From an uncultured Ruminococcus sp. (GTDB taxonomy: Bacteria > Bacillota > Clostridia > Oscillospirales > Acutalibacteraceae): DNA of 12,285 bases. The notes beneath the pieces were generated by a model, which was not told the origin of the DNA, made no database searches, and saw only the letters and a list, made by a program, of their open reading frames with translations. The position numbers were made by a program, and so were the translations under genes. Positions 1-8,219 of this stretch are shown one piece after another (within the stretch, counting starts at the first letter, position 1; each line of letters begins with the position of its first letter). The DNA lies in the NCBI GenBank assembly GCA_902767125.1, contig CACXGJ010000171.1, positions 1-12,285 of the forward strand. Direction: 5' to 3'.

Positions 1-1
1 A

Positions 2-151
2 AATTTCGTTTCTTCGGGAAGTGTACTTGACTATCTCAAATACTGCGAATCCAAAAACGATATAAACAAAAATGAATTTAAAAATATTTCTTCGGAGGGC
101 CATTATGATAAACACGGAAGGTCTGATACTAAAAGAACAGAGTGTTGGTGA
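2..151 (+). CDS. possible C-terminal end of an unidentified upstream gene (partial)
   Basis: One frame is open from the left edge to a TGA at 149-151 and would give 49 residues beginning NFVSSGSVLDYLKYCESKND. Its first 28 or so codons (CTT, CTC, AAA, GAC, TAT) resemble codon use in the neighbouring genes. The two other frames stop at 28-30 and 63-65 and use codons that are rarer here. The frame runs through the recO ribosome binding site and overlaps recO by 47 bases, and its last 20 residues look less protein-like. The real upstream gene may therefore end in another frame or earlier than the window. I do not recognise the product. era often precedes recO in Firmicutes, but this tail does not look like an Era KH domain to me. 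Confidence 0.25.
   Translation, partial: NFVSSGSVLDYLKYCESKNDINKNEFKNISSEGHYDKHGRSDTKRTECW
94..99 (+). promoter_or_regulatory. Shine-Dalgarno site that sets the recO start
   Basis: GGAGGG lies five bases before the ATG at 105. The in-frame ATG at 72 has only A/T-rich sequence before it, so this site favours 105 as the recO start. Confidence 0.7.
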
Positions 152-866
152 AAATGATAAGCTCGTCACTATCCTCACTGCCTCTCACGGTATTATACGA
201 TGCTTTTGCAAACGTGCAAAAAAACTTGTCTCGAAAACTTCTTCTGCCTGTCAGGCTATGACTTTTTCCCGTCTTGAAATATATGAGGGACGGGAAAAGT
301 ACATAATCAATGACGCTGAAACCATCAAAAGCTTTTTTGATGCCTTCCCTGATCTCGAAAGCCTCTCTCTCGGATATTATCTGTGCGAGATATCAATGAA
401 AACTATCCCCGAAAATATGCCCTCCGATGAATATCTCCAGCTTCTGCTAAACTGCCTTTATGCCATTTCCATCAAAAAAAAGCCTCTTGCACAAATAAAA
501 GCTGTCTTTGAGCTTCGTATAATGCTGCTCAACGGTGCTGTTCCAAACATCCTTTTTTGCAATGAGTGCGGTGCTTATGAATCCGACAACAATGTTATGT
601 ACTTCGACTATGCAAATAATGCCATGTACTGTCCAAAGTGCTGCTCCAAAAATCTCCTCACTCCTCACTGTCTCACCGTCTCTATGGGCTGCATAACTGC
701 CGCAAGATACTGCATTTCCGCCGAACCAAAAAGAATCCTTTCCTTTGACCTGCTTCCAAACTCAATTGCAGATATGGAACGATTCTCCGAAAGCTTTTTT
801 CTTTCTCATAATGATATGCACTATTCAACTCTCGACTTCTATAAAAATATCAAACAGCTTAATTAA
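105..866 (+). CDS. recO: RecO, DNA repair and recombination mediator protein
   Basis: RecO loads RecA onto SSB-coated single-stranded DNA in the RecFOR pathway and also anneals complementary strands; it is cytoplasmic. The 253-residue length fits the Firmicutes family. The N-terminus (INTEGLILKEQSVGENDKLV) reads as the OB-fold start typical of RecO. A zinc-finger-like pair of CxxC motifs is visible at C152/C155 (CNECG) and C176/C179 (CPKC), within an otherwise helical C-terminal half. The ATG at 105 was chosen because GGAGGG sits five bases upstream; an in-frame ATG at 72 would add 11 residues without a binding site. The stop is 14 bases before mutS2, so the two are probably cotranscribed. 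Assignment rests on motif layout, length and neighbourhood. Confidence 0.9.
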   Translation: MINTEGLILKEQSVGENDKLVTILTASHGIIRCFCKRAKKLVSKTSSACQAMTFSRLEIYEGREKYIINDAETIKSFFDAFPDLESLSLGYYLCEISMKTIPENMPSDEYLQLLLNCLYAISIKKKPLAQIKAVFELRIMLLNGAVPNILFCNECGAYESDNNVMYFDYANNAMYCPKCCSKNLLTPHCLTVSMGCITAARYCISAEPKRILSFDLLPNSIADMERFSESFFLSHNDMHYSTLDFYKNIKQLN

Positions 867-880
867 AAAGGATTGAAATT

Positions 881-3223
881 ATGAATAAAAATTACACGTC
901 TCTCGAACTTGACAAGGTTCTCGATATGCTTGCACAGCTTACTTCTTTTGAAGATGCAAAAACACTTGCACTTTCATTGGAGCCGTCTCATGCTCTGTTT
1001 GAGGTCAACGAGCTTATACTTGAAACGTCTGATGCCCACTCACTTTCCGCAAGATTCGGCTCCCCTTCATTCGGAAACTTACATAACATAAACAACTCCC
1101 TTCGCCGTGCAGAAGCCGGAGCTGTTCTTACTCCTATCGAACTTCTCCGTGCAGCACATCTGCTTCAGGTCATACGCTCTGTCACAGAATGGCGTTCAAA
1201 ATCCGCCTCCATACAGACCTGTCTTGATATGCGTTTCAATGCCCTCGTCCCAAACAAGTATCTTGAAACAAAGATAACCTCCTCTATCCTCTCCGAAGAT
1301 GAGATAGCTGACAATGCTTCACCAACCCTTTTCTCCATCCGTAAGAAAATAGCCGCTTCATCTTCAAAGATACGTGAGCATCTTGAAAAAATAATCCGCT
1401 CTGCAACTATGCAAAAGTATCTTCAGGAATCTATAATAACTATCCGCAGCGGACGCTTCGTTATTCCCGTAAAAGCCGAATTTCGTTCAGCCGTTGCAGG
1501 TCTTGTTCATGATACCTCCTCAAGCGGTGCTACTGTATTCATTGAGCCTATGAGCGTGGTTGAAGCAAACAATGACATCCGTGTCCTCCGCTCAAAAGAA
1601 CAAGCTGAAATCGACAGGATATTAGCAGAGCTTTCGGCTGAACTTGCCGCCTATGCCGACAGCATATGCCAAAGCTATCATATTCTTACCGAACTGAATC
1701 TCATCTTTGCAAAAGCTTCCCTTGCTTTCAAAATGAAAGCTTCCATCCCCATTATGAATGACAAGGGCAGGATAAATCTCAAAAAAGCCCGTCATCCTCT
1801 CATTCCTGCCGATAAGGTCGTCCCTACCGATATACGACTCGGCTCCGAATTTGATACACTTGTCATTACAGGTTCAAATACAGGCGGTAAGACCGTTTCT
1901 CTGAAAACTGTCGGTTTGCTCTCTCTCATGGCTATGTGCGGTCTTATGATTCCTGCCTCCGACAACAGCGAATTATCCGTCTTTCAAAACGTCCTCTCCG
2001 ATATAGGCGATGAACAGAGCATAGAACAATCTCTTTCAACCTTTTCCGCTCATATGACAAATATCAAAAATATCCTCGAAATTGCAGACAACAAAAGCCT
2101 TGTACTCATAGATGAGCTTGGTGCGGGTACTGATCCTGTTGAGGGCGCTGCTCTTGCAACTGCCATCCTCGAAAAGCTCCGTTCACAAGGTGCTAAAATT
2201 GCATCCACCACTCACTATGCAGAACTTAAAAGCTATGCACTTGACACCCAAGGCGTAGAAAATGCCTGCTGTGAATTTGATGTTGCAACTCTCCGTCCAA
2301 CATACAAGCTCCTTATCGGTATGCCGGGACGTTCAAATGCCTTTGCCATTTCAGAACATCTCGGAATTTCAAAAGATGTCATCGACCGTGCAAGGCTCCT
2401 TGTATCCATCGAGGATTCAAAGTTTGAAGCCGTTGTACAGAAATTACAGGAAACACAAGGTCAGCTTGATGAAAAAATAAATGAAACAGAAGCTCTTAAA
2501 TTACAAATTCAAAATGAACTTGAGCTTGCACGTCAAAAAACAGAACGTGCCGAAAAAGATTATCAAAATCAAATCGAATCCGCAAAGGCAGAAGCCGAAA
2601 ACATAATCTCAAAAGCCAAATATCAGGCTTACAGTGTTTTGGACGAAATTGAGGCTATCCGAAAGAAAAAGGACATCTCTCCAGAGGAAAAAGCCAAGCT
2701 CCGTTCAGATATCCGTAAAATGGAGGATACTGCCGATCCCGTTCAAAACCGCTCAAACGAAGAATATGTTCTTCCAAGACCTCTCGTTGCAGGGGATTCT
2801 GTCCTTATATTCGATATAGACAAAAAAGCTACTGTCATTCAAGTTGACAAGGATTCTGCCCTTGTTCAGGCAGGCATGATAAAAACCCGTGTTCCTTTTG
2901 AAAATCTCCGTCTGCTTAAAAAAGAAAAACCAAAAAATACTCACAGTTCAATCCGTACTGTCCGTAATAATTCAAAGGCTGCTTCCACAGAGGTCGATGT
3001 CCGTGGTGAAGTCGTTATTGATGCACTTCTTGACATAGACCGTGCAATTGATACTGCCGTTTTACAAAACCTTCATCAAATAACCATTATCCACGGCAAG
3101 GGTACAGGTGTCCTTCGCCGTGAAGTACAGAACCATCTCAAAAAACATCCCTCTGTACGCTCTTTCCGTTTAGGCGTATTCGGTGAGGGAGATTCGGGAG
3201 TGACCATTGCCGAACTCAAATAA
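881..3223 (+). CDS. mutS2: MutS2 family ATPase with C-terminal Smr domain
   Basis: MutS2 is a MutS homologue without the mismatch-recognition domain. In Firmicutes it has been linked to suppression of homologous recombination and to rescue of collided ribosomes. The 780 residues match the usual length (B. subtilis about 785). Residues 1-300 form the core/lever region. The ABC-type ATPase follows, with Walker A GSNTGGKT at 331-338 and Walker B ending in D411-E412 (LVLIDELGAGTDP). A charged coiled coil spans about 515-597. The Smr domain occupies about 706-780, with VDVRG at its start and HGKGTGVLR from H738. The VDVRG variant, with Arg where many stand-alone Smr proteins have His, is usual for MutS2. 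AAGGA eight bases before the ATG supports the start. It lies in a recO-mutS2-membrane protein unit. Confidence 0.96.
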   Translation: MNKNYTSLELDKVLDMLAQLTSFEDAKTLALSLEPSHALFEVNELILETSDAHSLSARFGSPSFGNLHNINNSLRRAEAGAVLTPIELLRAAHLLQVIRSVTEWRSKSASIQTCLDMRFNALVPNKYLETKITSSILSEDEIADNASPTLFSIRKKIAASSSKIREHLEKIIRSATMQKYLQESIITIRSGRFVIPVKAEFRSAVAGLVHDTSSSGATVFIEPMSVVEANNDIRVLRSKEQAEIDRILAELSAELAAYADSICQSYHILTELNLIFAKASLAFKMKASIPIMNDKGRINLKKARHPLIPADKVVPTDIRLGSEFDTLVITGSNTGGKTVSLKTVGLLSLMAMCGLMIPASDNSELSVFQNVLSDIGDEQSIEQSLSTFSAHMTNIKNILEIADNKSLVLIDELGAGTDPVEGAALATAILEKLRSQGAKIASTTHYAELKSYALDTQGVENACCEFDVATLRPTYKLLIGMPGRSNAFAISEHLGISKDVIDRARLLVSIEDSKFEAVVQKLQETQGQLDEKINETEALKLQIQNELELARQKTERAEKDYQNQIESAKAEAENIISKAKYQAYSVLDEIEAIRKKKDISPEEKAKLRSDIRKMEDTADPVQNRSNEEYVLPRPLVAGDSVLIFDIDKKATVIQVDKDSALVQAGMIKTRVPFENLRLLKKEKPKNTHSSIRTVRNNSKAASTEVDVRGEVVIDALLDIDRAIDTAVLQNLHQITIIHGKGTGVLRREVQNHLKKHPSVRSFRLGVFGEGDSGVTIAELK

Positions 3224-3235
3224 TTTTTTGAAAGA

Positions 3236-4063
3236 GTGATAATTATAAATAAAAGAAAAAAACATCGCTTTGGAATATGGGCTTTGATCATTATCATCAT
3301 GCTTTTATTGATAACTGTCGGTATATGCTTCTTCCTCGCCTTACAGGATGACAACGGTGATAAATATACCTTTGACGGTAATGACACAACACTGATGTAT
3401 ACTGCTCTTAAGGGGGCTGTTTCGGGAAAGGAATTTACACTTGATGAAATTCAGGTCAATACTTATCTCAATGATGAGATAGTCCAAAAAAACGATAATA
3501 TTAAAAATCTCCGCATATACTTCAATAACAGTGTTACCGAAATTTATTCCAAAATTTCTTATATGAACCATGATATTACACTTTATTCAAAAGCCGATAT
3601 TTCACTTGATACTATCAACAATACTTTTAATATCAAACTTTATGATGCAAAAATCGGAAAGCTTCCCATCAATCACTTCATACTTGAATATATCATATCA
3701 GCAAACATACATCCCACAGATAATGTCTCCGTCAACCACGGTATCATCTATATCCGTTCTTCATACGATTTCAACATTGACTCCTTTATCCTCAATATTA
3801 CCTTCAAAGAATTTTCGGTCGGTCATAAAATAATAACCTGCAAAACCAACAGTCTTGCAAGTGATGCCCTTGATGTGCTTATAAATGCTCTCAAAACTTC
3901 GGATGGTCGTGAAAAGCTCAAGCACCTCTTTAAAGTAACATTTTCTCCCGAAAGCATTATCGAATTTGGTCTTGATAAAATACATGAGATAATTCCAAAG
4001 ATCAATGATATCAAAGACAATATCGCTGACATAAAGGATGATATCATTTCACGCTTTTCATAA
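3236..4063 (+). CDS. single-pass membrane protein, possibly YpmS/DUF2140-like
   Basis: I do not recognise this 275-residue protein with certainty. It has a basic N-terminus (NKRKKHRF), one strong membrane helix at about 12-36, and a mostly beta-looking extracytoplasmic region. That region contains FTLDEIQVNTYLNDEI near residue 65 and KLYDAKIGKLPI near residue 137. A membrane anchor, an early asparagine-containing helix and an 'iGkLPi' segment recall the YpmS (DUF2140) family, which has no settled function; this is a resemblance only. The C-terminus is a repetitive amphipathic stretch of DKI/NDIKD-type residues. The start is GTG at 3236, 12 bases after mutS2, with only a weak GAAAGAG abutting it, so translation may be coupled to mutS2. 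It is the last gene before a terminator. Confidence 0.75.
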   Translation: MIIINKRKKHRFGIWALIIIIMLLLITVGICFFLALQDDNGDKYTFDGNDTTLMYTALKGAVSGKEFTLDEIQVNTYLNDEIVQKNDNIKNLRIYFNNSVTEIYSKISYMNHDITLYSKADISLDTINNTFNIKLYDAKIGKLPINHFILEYIISANIHPTDNVSVNHGIIYIRSSYDFNIDSFILNITFKEFSVGHKIITCKTNSLASDALDVLINALKTSDGREKLKHLFKVTFSPESIIEFGLDKIHEIIPKINDIKDNIADIKDDIISRFS

Positions 4064-4073
4064 CTCATACAAT

Positions 4074-4117
4074 TCAGAACAGTGTCTGCTTTTGGTCACT
4101 GTTCTGATTTTATTTGT
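4074..4117 (+). terminator. Rho-independent terminator after the recO-mutS2 unit
   Basis: A perfect 11-base stem pairs TCAGAACAGTG (4074-4084) with CACTGTTCTGA (4097-4107). The loop has 12 bases, and the T-rich tail TTTTATTTGT follows. It sits 11 bases after the stop of the membrane protein gene and just before the rnf promoter, so it separates the two transcription units. Confidence 0.88.
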
Positions 4118-4130
4118 CATAAAATTATTA

Positions 4131-4159
4131 TTGAAAACTTATATCCGTTGTGATAGAAT
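4131..4159 (+). promoter_or_regulatory. sigma-A type promoter with extended -10 for the rnf operon
   Basis: TTGAAA (4131-4136) and TAGAAT (4154-4159) are separated by exactly 17 bases. A TG at 4151-4152 makes an extended -10 (TGATAGAAT). The expected transcript start is near 4166, leaving a leader of about 30 bases before rnfC. The A/T-rich leader shows no obvious riboswitch or operator. Confidence 0.8.
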
Positions 4160-4197
4160 ATTAATAATTGTTTATTATACGATTGGAGAATATGTTT

Positions 4198-5508
4198 ATG
4201 AAACTTCATGGTACACGTGTACCTCATTTCAAAAATACTGCTGACTGTATTCCCGAAAGACTGCCTGTTCCACAGACCGTCAGGATACCTATGTCAATGC
4301 ACATCGGTATTCCTGCTCGGGCTATCGTCAAAACAGGTGATACTGTCAAGGTCGGTCAGCTTATAGGTGAAGCCGACGGCTTTTTATCGTCCAACATACA
4401 TTCAAGCGTTTCAGGCAAGGTCCTCAAAATTGATGAAACCACCAATGCCGGCGGTCTCAAGATACCCTGTGTCATAATCAATTCTGACGGTAAACAGGAA
4501 CTTTCAGACCAGATACAACCGCCTGATGTGACTGATTTCAAAAGCCTCATTACTGCCGTTAAAAAAAGCGGTGTCGTTGGCTTGGGCGGGGCAGGCTTTC
4601 CAAGCTTTGCAAAGCTCCATGTACATGACCTGTCAAAAATAGATGCTGTTATCATCAATGCCGCTGAATGTGAACCTTATATCACTTCCGATACAAGAAC
4701 AATGCTTGACAAATCAGATTACATATTTGACGGTATTCAGACTCTCAAAAAATACATGGGCATTAAACGCTTTATTATCGGCATTGAAAAAAACAAGCCG
4801 AAAGCTGTCACTGAAATGAAAAAACTTGCCGAAAAAGACGATTCTGTTGAAGTTCATGTCCTGCCCTCGATATATCCCCAAGGCGGCGAAAAAGTCCTTG
4901 TATTCAATACGATTAACAGAATTATACCAAAAGGCGGTCTTCCTATTGATGTCGGGGCTGTCGTTATAAATATCACCACTCTCGCATTTATCGGGGAATA
5001 TCTTAAAACAGGCATCCCTCTTATCGAAAAATGTATCACCATTGACGGCTCTGCCGTTAAATCACCTAAAAATGTTATAGCCCCCATAGGAATATCCATA
5101 AATGACCTGATAGAAAGTGCGGGCGGTCTTAAAACCCAGCCTGCAAAGGTTCTCTATGGCGGTCCTATGATGGGTATTGCTGTTCCGTCTATGGATGAGC
5201 CTGTTTTAAAAAATACCAATGCCATAATATTCATGGATAAAAAAGAAGCCGCTCCCCCCAAAACTACTCCCTGCATCAACTGCGGCTCATGTCTTGACCA
5301 CTGTCCTTTCAGACTTGATCCACGCTCAATTTCAATCGCATACGATCTCAAACAATATGCCGAACTCAAAAGCCTCTGTGTTGATCTTTGTATGGAATGC
5401 GGCTGCTGTTCATATGTCTGCCCTGCAAACAGACCTCTTGTTCAGACAAATAAGCTCGCCAAGATAAAGCTTCGTGAATATCTGGGTTCTATAAAGGAGA
5501 TCGAATAA
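4198..5508 (+). CDS. rnfC: RnfC, peripheral NADH/FMN and Fe-S subunit of the Rnf complex
   Basis: RnfC is the cytoplasmic-face subunit where NAD(H) exchanges electrons with the membrane Rnf complex (ferredoxin:NAD+ oxidoreductase), and it carries FMN and two [4Fe-4S] clusters. The 436 residues match clostridial RnfC. The first 120 residues hold a lipoyl/biotinyl-like barrel (KVGQLIGEADGFLSSNIHSS). The glycine-rich nucleotide-binding loop GVVGLGGAGF is at 125-134. Two ferredoxin-type motifs are CINCGSCLDHCP (C359, C362, C365, C369) and CMECGCCSYVCP (C398, C401, C404, C408). The ATG at 4198 is chosen because GGAG (4185-4188) is nine bases away; the ATG at 4192 is too close and an upstream TTG at 4168 precedes the site. 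First gene of the operon, overlapping rnfD by one base. Confidence 0.95.
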   Translation: MKLHGTRVPHFKNTADCIPERLPVPQTVRIPMSMHIGIPARAIVKTGDTVKVGQLIGEADGFLSSNIHSSVSGKVLKIDETTNAGGLKIPCVIINSDGKQELSDQIQPPDVTDFKSLITAVKKSGVVGLGGAGFPSFAKLHVHDLSKIDAVIINAAECEPYITSDTRTMLDKSDYIFDGIQTLKKYMGIKRFIIGIEKNKPKAVTEMKKLAEKDDSVEVHVLPSIYPQGGEKVLVFNTINRIIPKGGLPIDVGAVVINITTLAFIGEYLKTGIPLIEKCITIDGSAVKSPKNVIAPIGISINDLIESAGGLKTQPAKVLYGGPMMGIAVPSMDEPVLKNTNAIIFMDKKEAAPPKTTPCINCGSCLDHCPFRLDPRSISIAYDLKQYAELKSLCVDLCMECGCCSYVCPANRPLVQTNKLAKIKLREYLGSIKEIE

Positions 5509-6434
5509 TGGAAAAATTGACAGTATCAGTTTCACCTCACTTTTCAGGCAGGCGTACTACTCAAAATATCATGCTTGATGTTATAATCGCTCTTATCCCT
5601 GCCTTGATCGCTTCCGTTATCATTTTCGGATGGCGTTCTCTGCTGATCACATCTGTTTGTGTATCAGCCTGCCTTTTATCGGAATTTTTATTTCAGAAAG
5701 TCTGCAAGCGTGAATCAACTTTATATGACCTGTCTGCTGTTGTCACAGGCATCATACTTGCCTTCAACCTTCCTGTTACAATCCCCGTATGGCAGGCTGT
5801 TATCGGCAGCGTTACGGCTATTATAGTTGTAAAACAGCTATTTGGCGGTATCGGTCGCAATTTCGCCAACCCTGCCGCTACATCAAGAATAATAATGCTC
5901 ATAGCTTTCTCCGATACCATGACAGCATGGTATTTTCCTCAAAATTCCGTTGACGCTCTTTCAGGTGCCACACCTCTTGTCGCTGATCTTCAAAATACTG
6001 CTTCTATATCCTATCTTACACTCCTTTTGGGTAATCATGGCGGATGTCTCGGAGAAACCTGTGCTATTGCTCTGATCCTCGGCGGAATCTATCTGCTTGT
6101 ACGAAAGGTCATTTCCTGGCATATCCCTGCCGCTTTCATCGGCACTGTCGCAATAATGTCATTCCTATGCGGAAAAGATATCCTGCTTCAGATATTGTCG
6201 GGCGGTCTTTTGCTCGGTGCTTTCTTCATGGCTACCGATTATTCCACTTCACCTTCAACAAAATCAGGTAAAATTATCTTCGGCATCGGCTGCGGTCTTG
6301 TCACAGTCCTTATACGCTTTTGGGGCAATCTTCCAGAGGGTGTTTCATATTCCATACTTCTTATGAATATCCTCACACCATACATATCAAAACTGACACG
6401 AAACAAACCGCTTACAGGGAGGGCTAAATCTTGA
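5508..6434 (+). CDS. rnfD: RnfD, flavinylated integral membrane subunit of the Rnf complex
   Basis: RnfD is a polytopic membrane subunit that carries a covalently attached FMN and is thought to take part in ion translocation, like NqrB of the sodium-pumping NADH:quinone reductase. The 308-residue product is strongly hydrophobic with many membrane helices. The flavinylation motif SGAT lies at 152-155, in DALSGATPLV, so T155 is the predicted FMN attachment residue. The loop IGRNFANPAATSRI before it is typical of the family. The ATG overlaps the rnfC stop (TAATG), and AAAGGAG sits eight bases upstream, so translation is probably coupled to rnfC. A maturation enzyme (ApbE-type flavin transferase) would be needed, and none is present in the window. 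Confidence 0.95.
   Translation: MEKLTVSVSPHFSGRRTTQNIMLDVIIALIPALIASVIIFGWRSLLITSVCVSACLLSEFLFQKVCKRESTLYDLSAVVTGIILAFNLPVTIPVWQAVIGSVTAIIVVKQLFGGIGRNFANPAATSRIIMLIAFSDTMTAWYFPQNSVDALSGATPLVADLQNTASISYLTLLLGNHGGCLGETCAIALILGGIYLLVRKVISWHIPAAFIGTVAIMSFLCGKDILLQILSGGLLLGAFFMATDYSTSPSTKSGKIIFGIGCGLVTVLIRFWGNLPEGVSYSILLMNILTPYISKLTRNKPLTGRAKS
6416..6423 (+). promoter_or_regulatory. strong Shine-Dalgarno site for the TTG start of rnfG
   Basis: AGGGAGGG ends seven bases before TTG at 6431. No ATG or GTG lies at a suitable distance in this frame, so it supports the non-ATG start. Confidence 0.75.
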
Positions 6435-6955
6435 AAGACATCTTGAAACCAATTATCGTTTTAACTTCAATATGCCTCATCGTTACAGCCTTCCTCGCTT
6501 ATGTGAACACCGTCACCTCTCCAATCATAACTGCCGCTGAACAAAAAAATGCCGAACAGGCTCGCATTGAGGTTCTGCCTCAAGCCAAAGCCTTTCAAAA
6601 GCTCGATATAAAAGACCTTCCCGAAAATGTCCTTGAGGTATTCAAGGGAGATAATGATTCGGGATATGTTATTATCGTTCAGTCAAAGGGCTATGGCGGA
6701 AACATCAAGCTGATATGCGGTATCCGAAATGACGGCTCTATCCAAAATATCAAAACCCTTTCACATTCCGAAACAAGCGGCATCGGCTCAAAGGTTACTG
6801 ACAACAATTCCTATTACCGTGAAAATTATTTCAATAAGACTTCCGATAATTATGATTCCGTTGATACTGTATCAGGTGCTACTATTTCTTCAAAGGCATA
6901 CAAAAAAGCTGTCGGACTTGCTTTTGTTGCTTTCGACAAGGCAAAGGAGGTATAA
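6431..6955 (+). CDS. rnfG: RnfG, FMN-binding subunit of the Rnf complex
   Basis: RnfG carries a covalently bound FMN on the outer face of the membrane and passes electrons within the Rnf complex, matching NqrC. The 174-residue protein has one N-terminal membrane helix (about residues 7-25) followed by an extracytoplasmic FMN-binding domain. The domain ends in DTVSGATISSKA, with S148-G149-A150-T151; T151 is the predicted flavin attachment site. HSETSGIGSKV is the other conserved FMN-domain segment. The start is TTG at 6431, overlapping the rnfD stop by four bases (TTGA), with AGGGAGGG seven bases upstream. The final codons contain the ribosome binding site of rnfE. Confidence 0.94.
   Translation: MKDILKPIIVLTSICLIVTAFLAYVNTVTSPIITAAEQKNAEQARIEVLPQAKAFQKLDIKDLPENVLEVFKGDNDSGYVIIVQSKGYGGNIKLICGIRNDGSIQNIKTLSHSETSGIGSKVTDNNSYYRENYFNKTSDNYDSVDTVSGATISSKAYKKAVGLAFVAFDKAKEV
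6943..6950 (+). promoter_or_regulatory. strong Shine-Dalgarno site for the TTG start of rnfE
   Basis: AAAGGAGG ends eight bases before TTG at 6959 and lies inside the last codons of rnfG. It decides the non-ATG start of rnfE. Confidence 0.8.
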
Positions 6956-6958
6956 ATC

Positions 6959-7627
6959 TTGCAGACTCTTTCAAATTTCACAAAGGGTATTATAAAAGAA
7001 AATCCTGTTCTGGTACTCGTTCTCGGTACCTGTCCTACTCTTGCGACTTCAACAAGTGTCATTAATGCTCTCGGTATGGGGGCGGCTGCTACCATTGTCC
7101 TTTTCTTTTCCAACATCCTTATCTCCGCTTTACTAAAAATCATCCCCGACAAAGTAAGAATACCATGCTATATCGTACTTATTGCCGGTCTCGTTACGAT
7201 GGTACAAATGCTTGTCAAAGCCTTTGCTCCCGCTCTTGATGAAGCTCTCGGCATTTATCTTCCGCTTATTGTCGTGAACTGCATTATCCTCGGTCGTGCC
7301 GAAATGTTCGCAAGCAAAAACTCTGTCTTTGATTCAGCAATCGACGGTCTCGGAATGGGTGTCGGCTTCACTTTCGCCTTATTCCTCATGTCAACTATAC
7401 GTGAAGTCTTCGGAAACGGTACCTTTGCAGGAATTGAAATTCCCGTCCTTATCGACAATCACATCTCTATCCTTACAATGGCTCCCGGAGGATTCCTTGT
7501 ATTCGGTCTTCTCATTGCAATGATGAACAAATTTGCAAGGTACAAGCCAAAGAAAAAGAATTTCGGCTGTGATAACTGTCCTCACAGCGATATATGCAGT
7601 CAAAAGGAGGATACCTCACATGACTAA
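6959..7627 (+). CDS. rnfE: RnfE, integral membrane subunit of the Rnf complex, with a cysteine-bearing tail
   Basis: RnfE (NqrD-like) and RnfA form a homologous pair of six-helix membrane proteins that together hold an intramembrane Fe-S cluster. The 222-residue product shows both half-site cysteines: C25 in LGTCPTLATS and C108 in VVNCIILGRAE. The membrane part ends near residue 190. It is followed by a basic stretch (KPKKKN) and a short tail with C204, C207 and C213 (CDNCPHSDIC). This CxxC plus third Cys arrangement could bind metal, but that is inference. The start is TTG at 6959 behind AAAGGAGG, three bases after the rnfG stop. The 3' end overlaps rnfA by eight bases and contains the rnfA ribosome binding site. 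Confidence 0.94.
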   Translation: MQTLSNFTKGIIKENPVLVLVLGTCPTLATSTSVINALGMGAAATIVLFFSNILISALLKIIPDKVRIPCYIVLIAGLVTMVQMLVKAFAPALDEALGIYLPLIVVNCIILGRAEMFASKNSVFDSAIDGLGMGVGFTFALFLMSTIREVFGNGTFAGIEIPVLIDNHISILTMAPGGFLVFGLLIAMMNKFARYKPKKKNFGCDNCPHSDICSQKEDTSHD

Positions 7628-8216
7628 ACTCATTATCATACTGCTTTCAGCCGTTTTTATAAATAACTATGTCCTTTCAAAATTCCTCGGCATATGCCCC
7701 TTTTTAGGCGTTTCAAAAAAGCTTGATTCTGCCACAGGAATGAGCCTCGCAGTTATTTTTGTGATGCTTATGGCAACCGCTGTTACTTTCCCCATTCAAA
7801 AATATATACTTGATCCGAATAATCTCGGATATCTTCAGACCATCGTCTTTATACTTGTAATAGCTTCTCTTGTTCAGCTTGTTGAGATAATCCTCAAAAA
7901 ATACCTTCCTTCCCTGCACAAGTCCCTCGGTGTATATCTTCCGCTTATCACTACCAACTGTGCCGTTCTCGGTGTTACCATCCTTAACATAAATGAAAAT
8001 TACACCTTCATTGAAGCTATGGTCAACTCTCTCGGAAGCGGTCTGGGATTTTTTCTTGCAATGGTGATGTTTTCGGGTGTCCGTTCAACAATGGAGGGCA
8101 GTGACATACCCGAAAGTTTCAGAGGACTGCCCATAACTCTTATAGCCGCTTCCATAACCTCCCTTTCCTTCATGGGACTTGGCGGTGTTATCGAAAATCT
8201 CTTTGGAGGTGTATGA
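7620..8216 (+). CDS. rnfA: RnfA, integral membrane subunit of the Rnf complex
   Basis: RnfA (NqrE-like) pairs with RnfE in the membrane core. The 198 residues form about six helices. They carry the conserved cysteines C26 in LGICPFLGVS and C114 in TTNCAVLG, the expected ligands of the shared intramembrane Fe-S cluster. The NNYVLSKFLGICPFLGVS opening is highly characteristic of the family. The ATG at 7620 lies nine bases after AAAAGGAGG (7602-7610) and overlaps rnfE by eight bases. A longer upstream reading frame exists only because the rnfE coding region is open in that frame. The rnfA stop is three bases before the rnfB start. Confidence 0.96.
   Translation: MTKLIIILLSAVFINNYVLSKFLGICPFLGVSKKLDSATGMSLAVIFVMLMATAVTFPIQKYILDPNNLGYLQTIVFILVIASLVQLVEIILKKYLPSLHKSLGVYLPLITTNCAVLGVTILNINENYTFIEAMVNSLGSGLGFFLAMVMFSGVRSTMEGSDIPESFRGLPITLIAASITSLSFMGLGGVIENLFGGV
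8205..8211 (+). promoter_or_regulatory. strong Shine-Dalgarno site for the TTG start of rnfB
   Basis: GGAGGTG ends eight bases before TTG at 8220. The ATG at 8213 is out of frame and meets a stop after four codons, so TTG is the only reasonable start. Confidence 0.8.
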
Positions 8217-8219
8217 ACA

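Noticed and set aside
72..104. Upstream ATG that would lengthen RecO by 11 residues
   Set aside because: It has no ribosome binding site, while the ATG at 105 has GGAGGG at five bases and the usual RecO N-terminus.
3076..3387. A 103-codon open frame on the - strand
   Set aside because: It is antisense to the Smr domain of MutS2 and to the start of the next gene, with no ribosome binding site or family motif.
4168..4197. TTG start that would lengthen RnfC by 10 residues
   Set aside because: It lies before the GGAG site and two bases after the predicted transcript start; the ATG at 4198 is correctly spaced.
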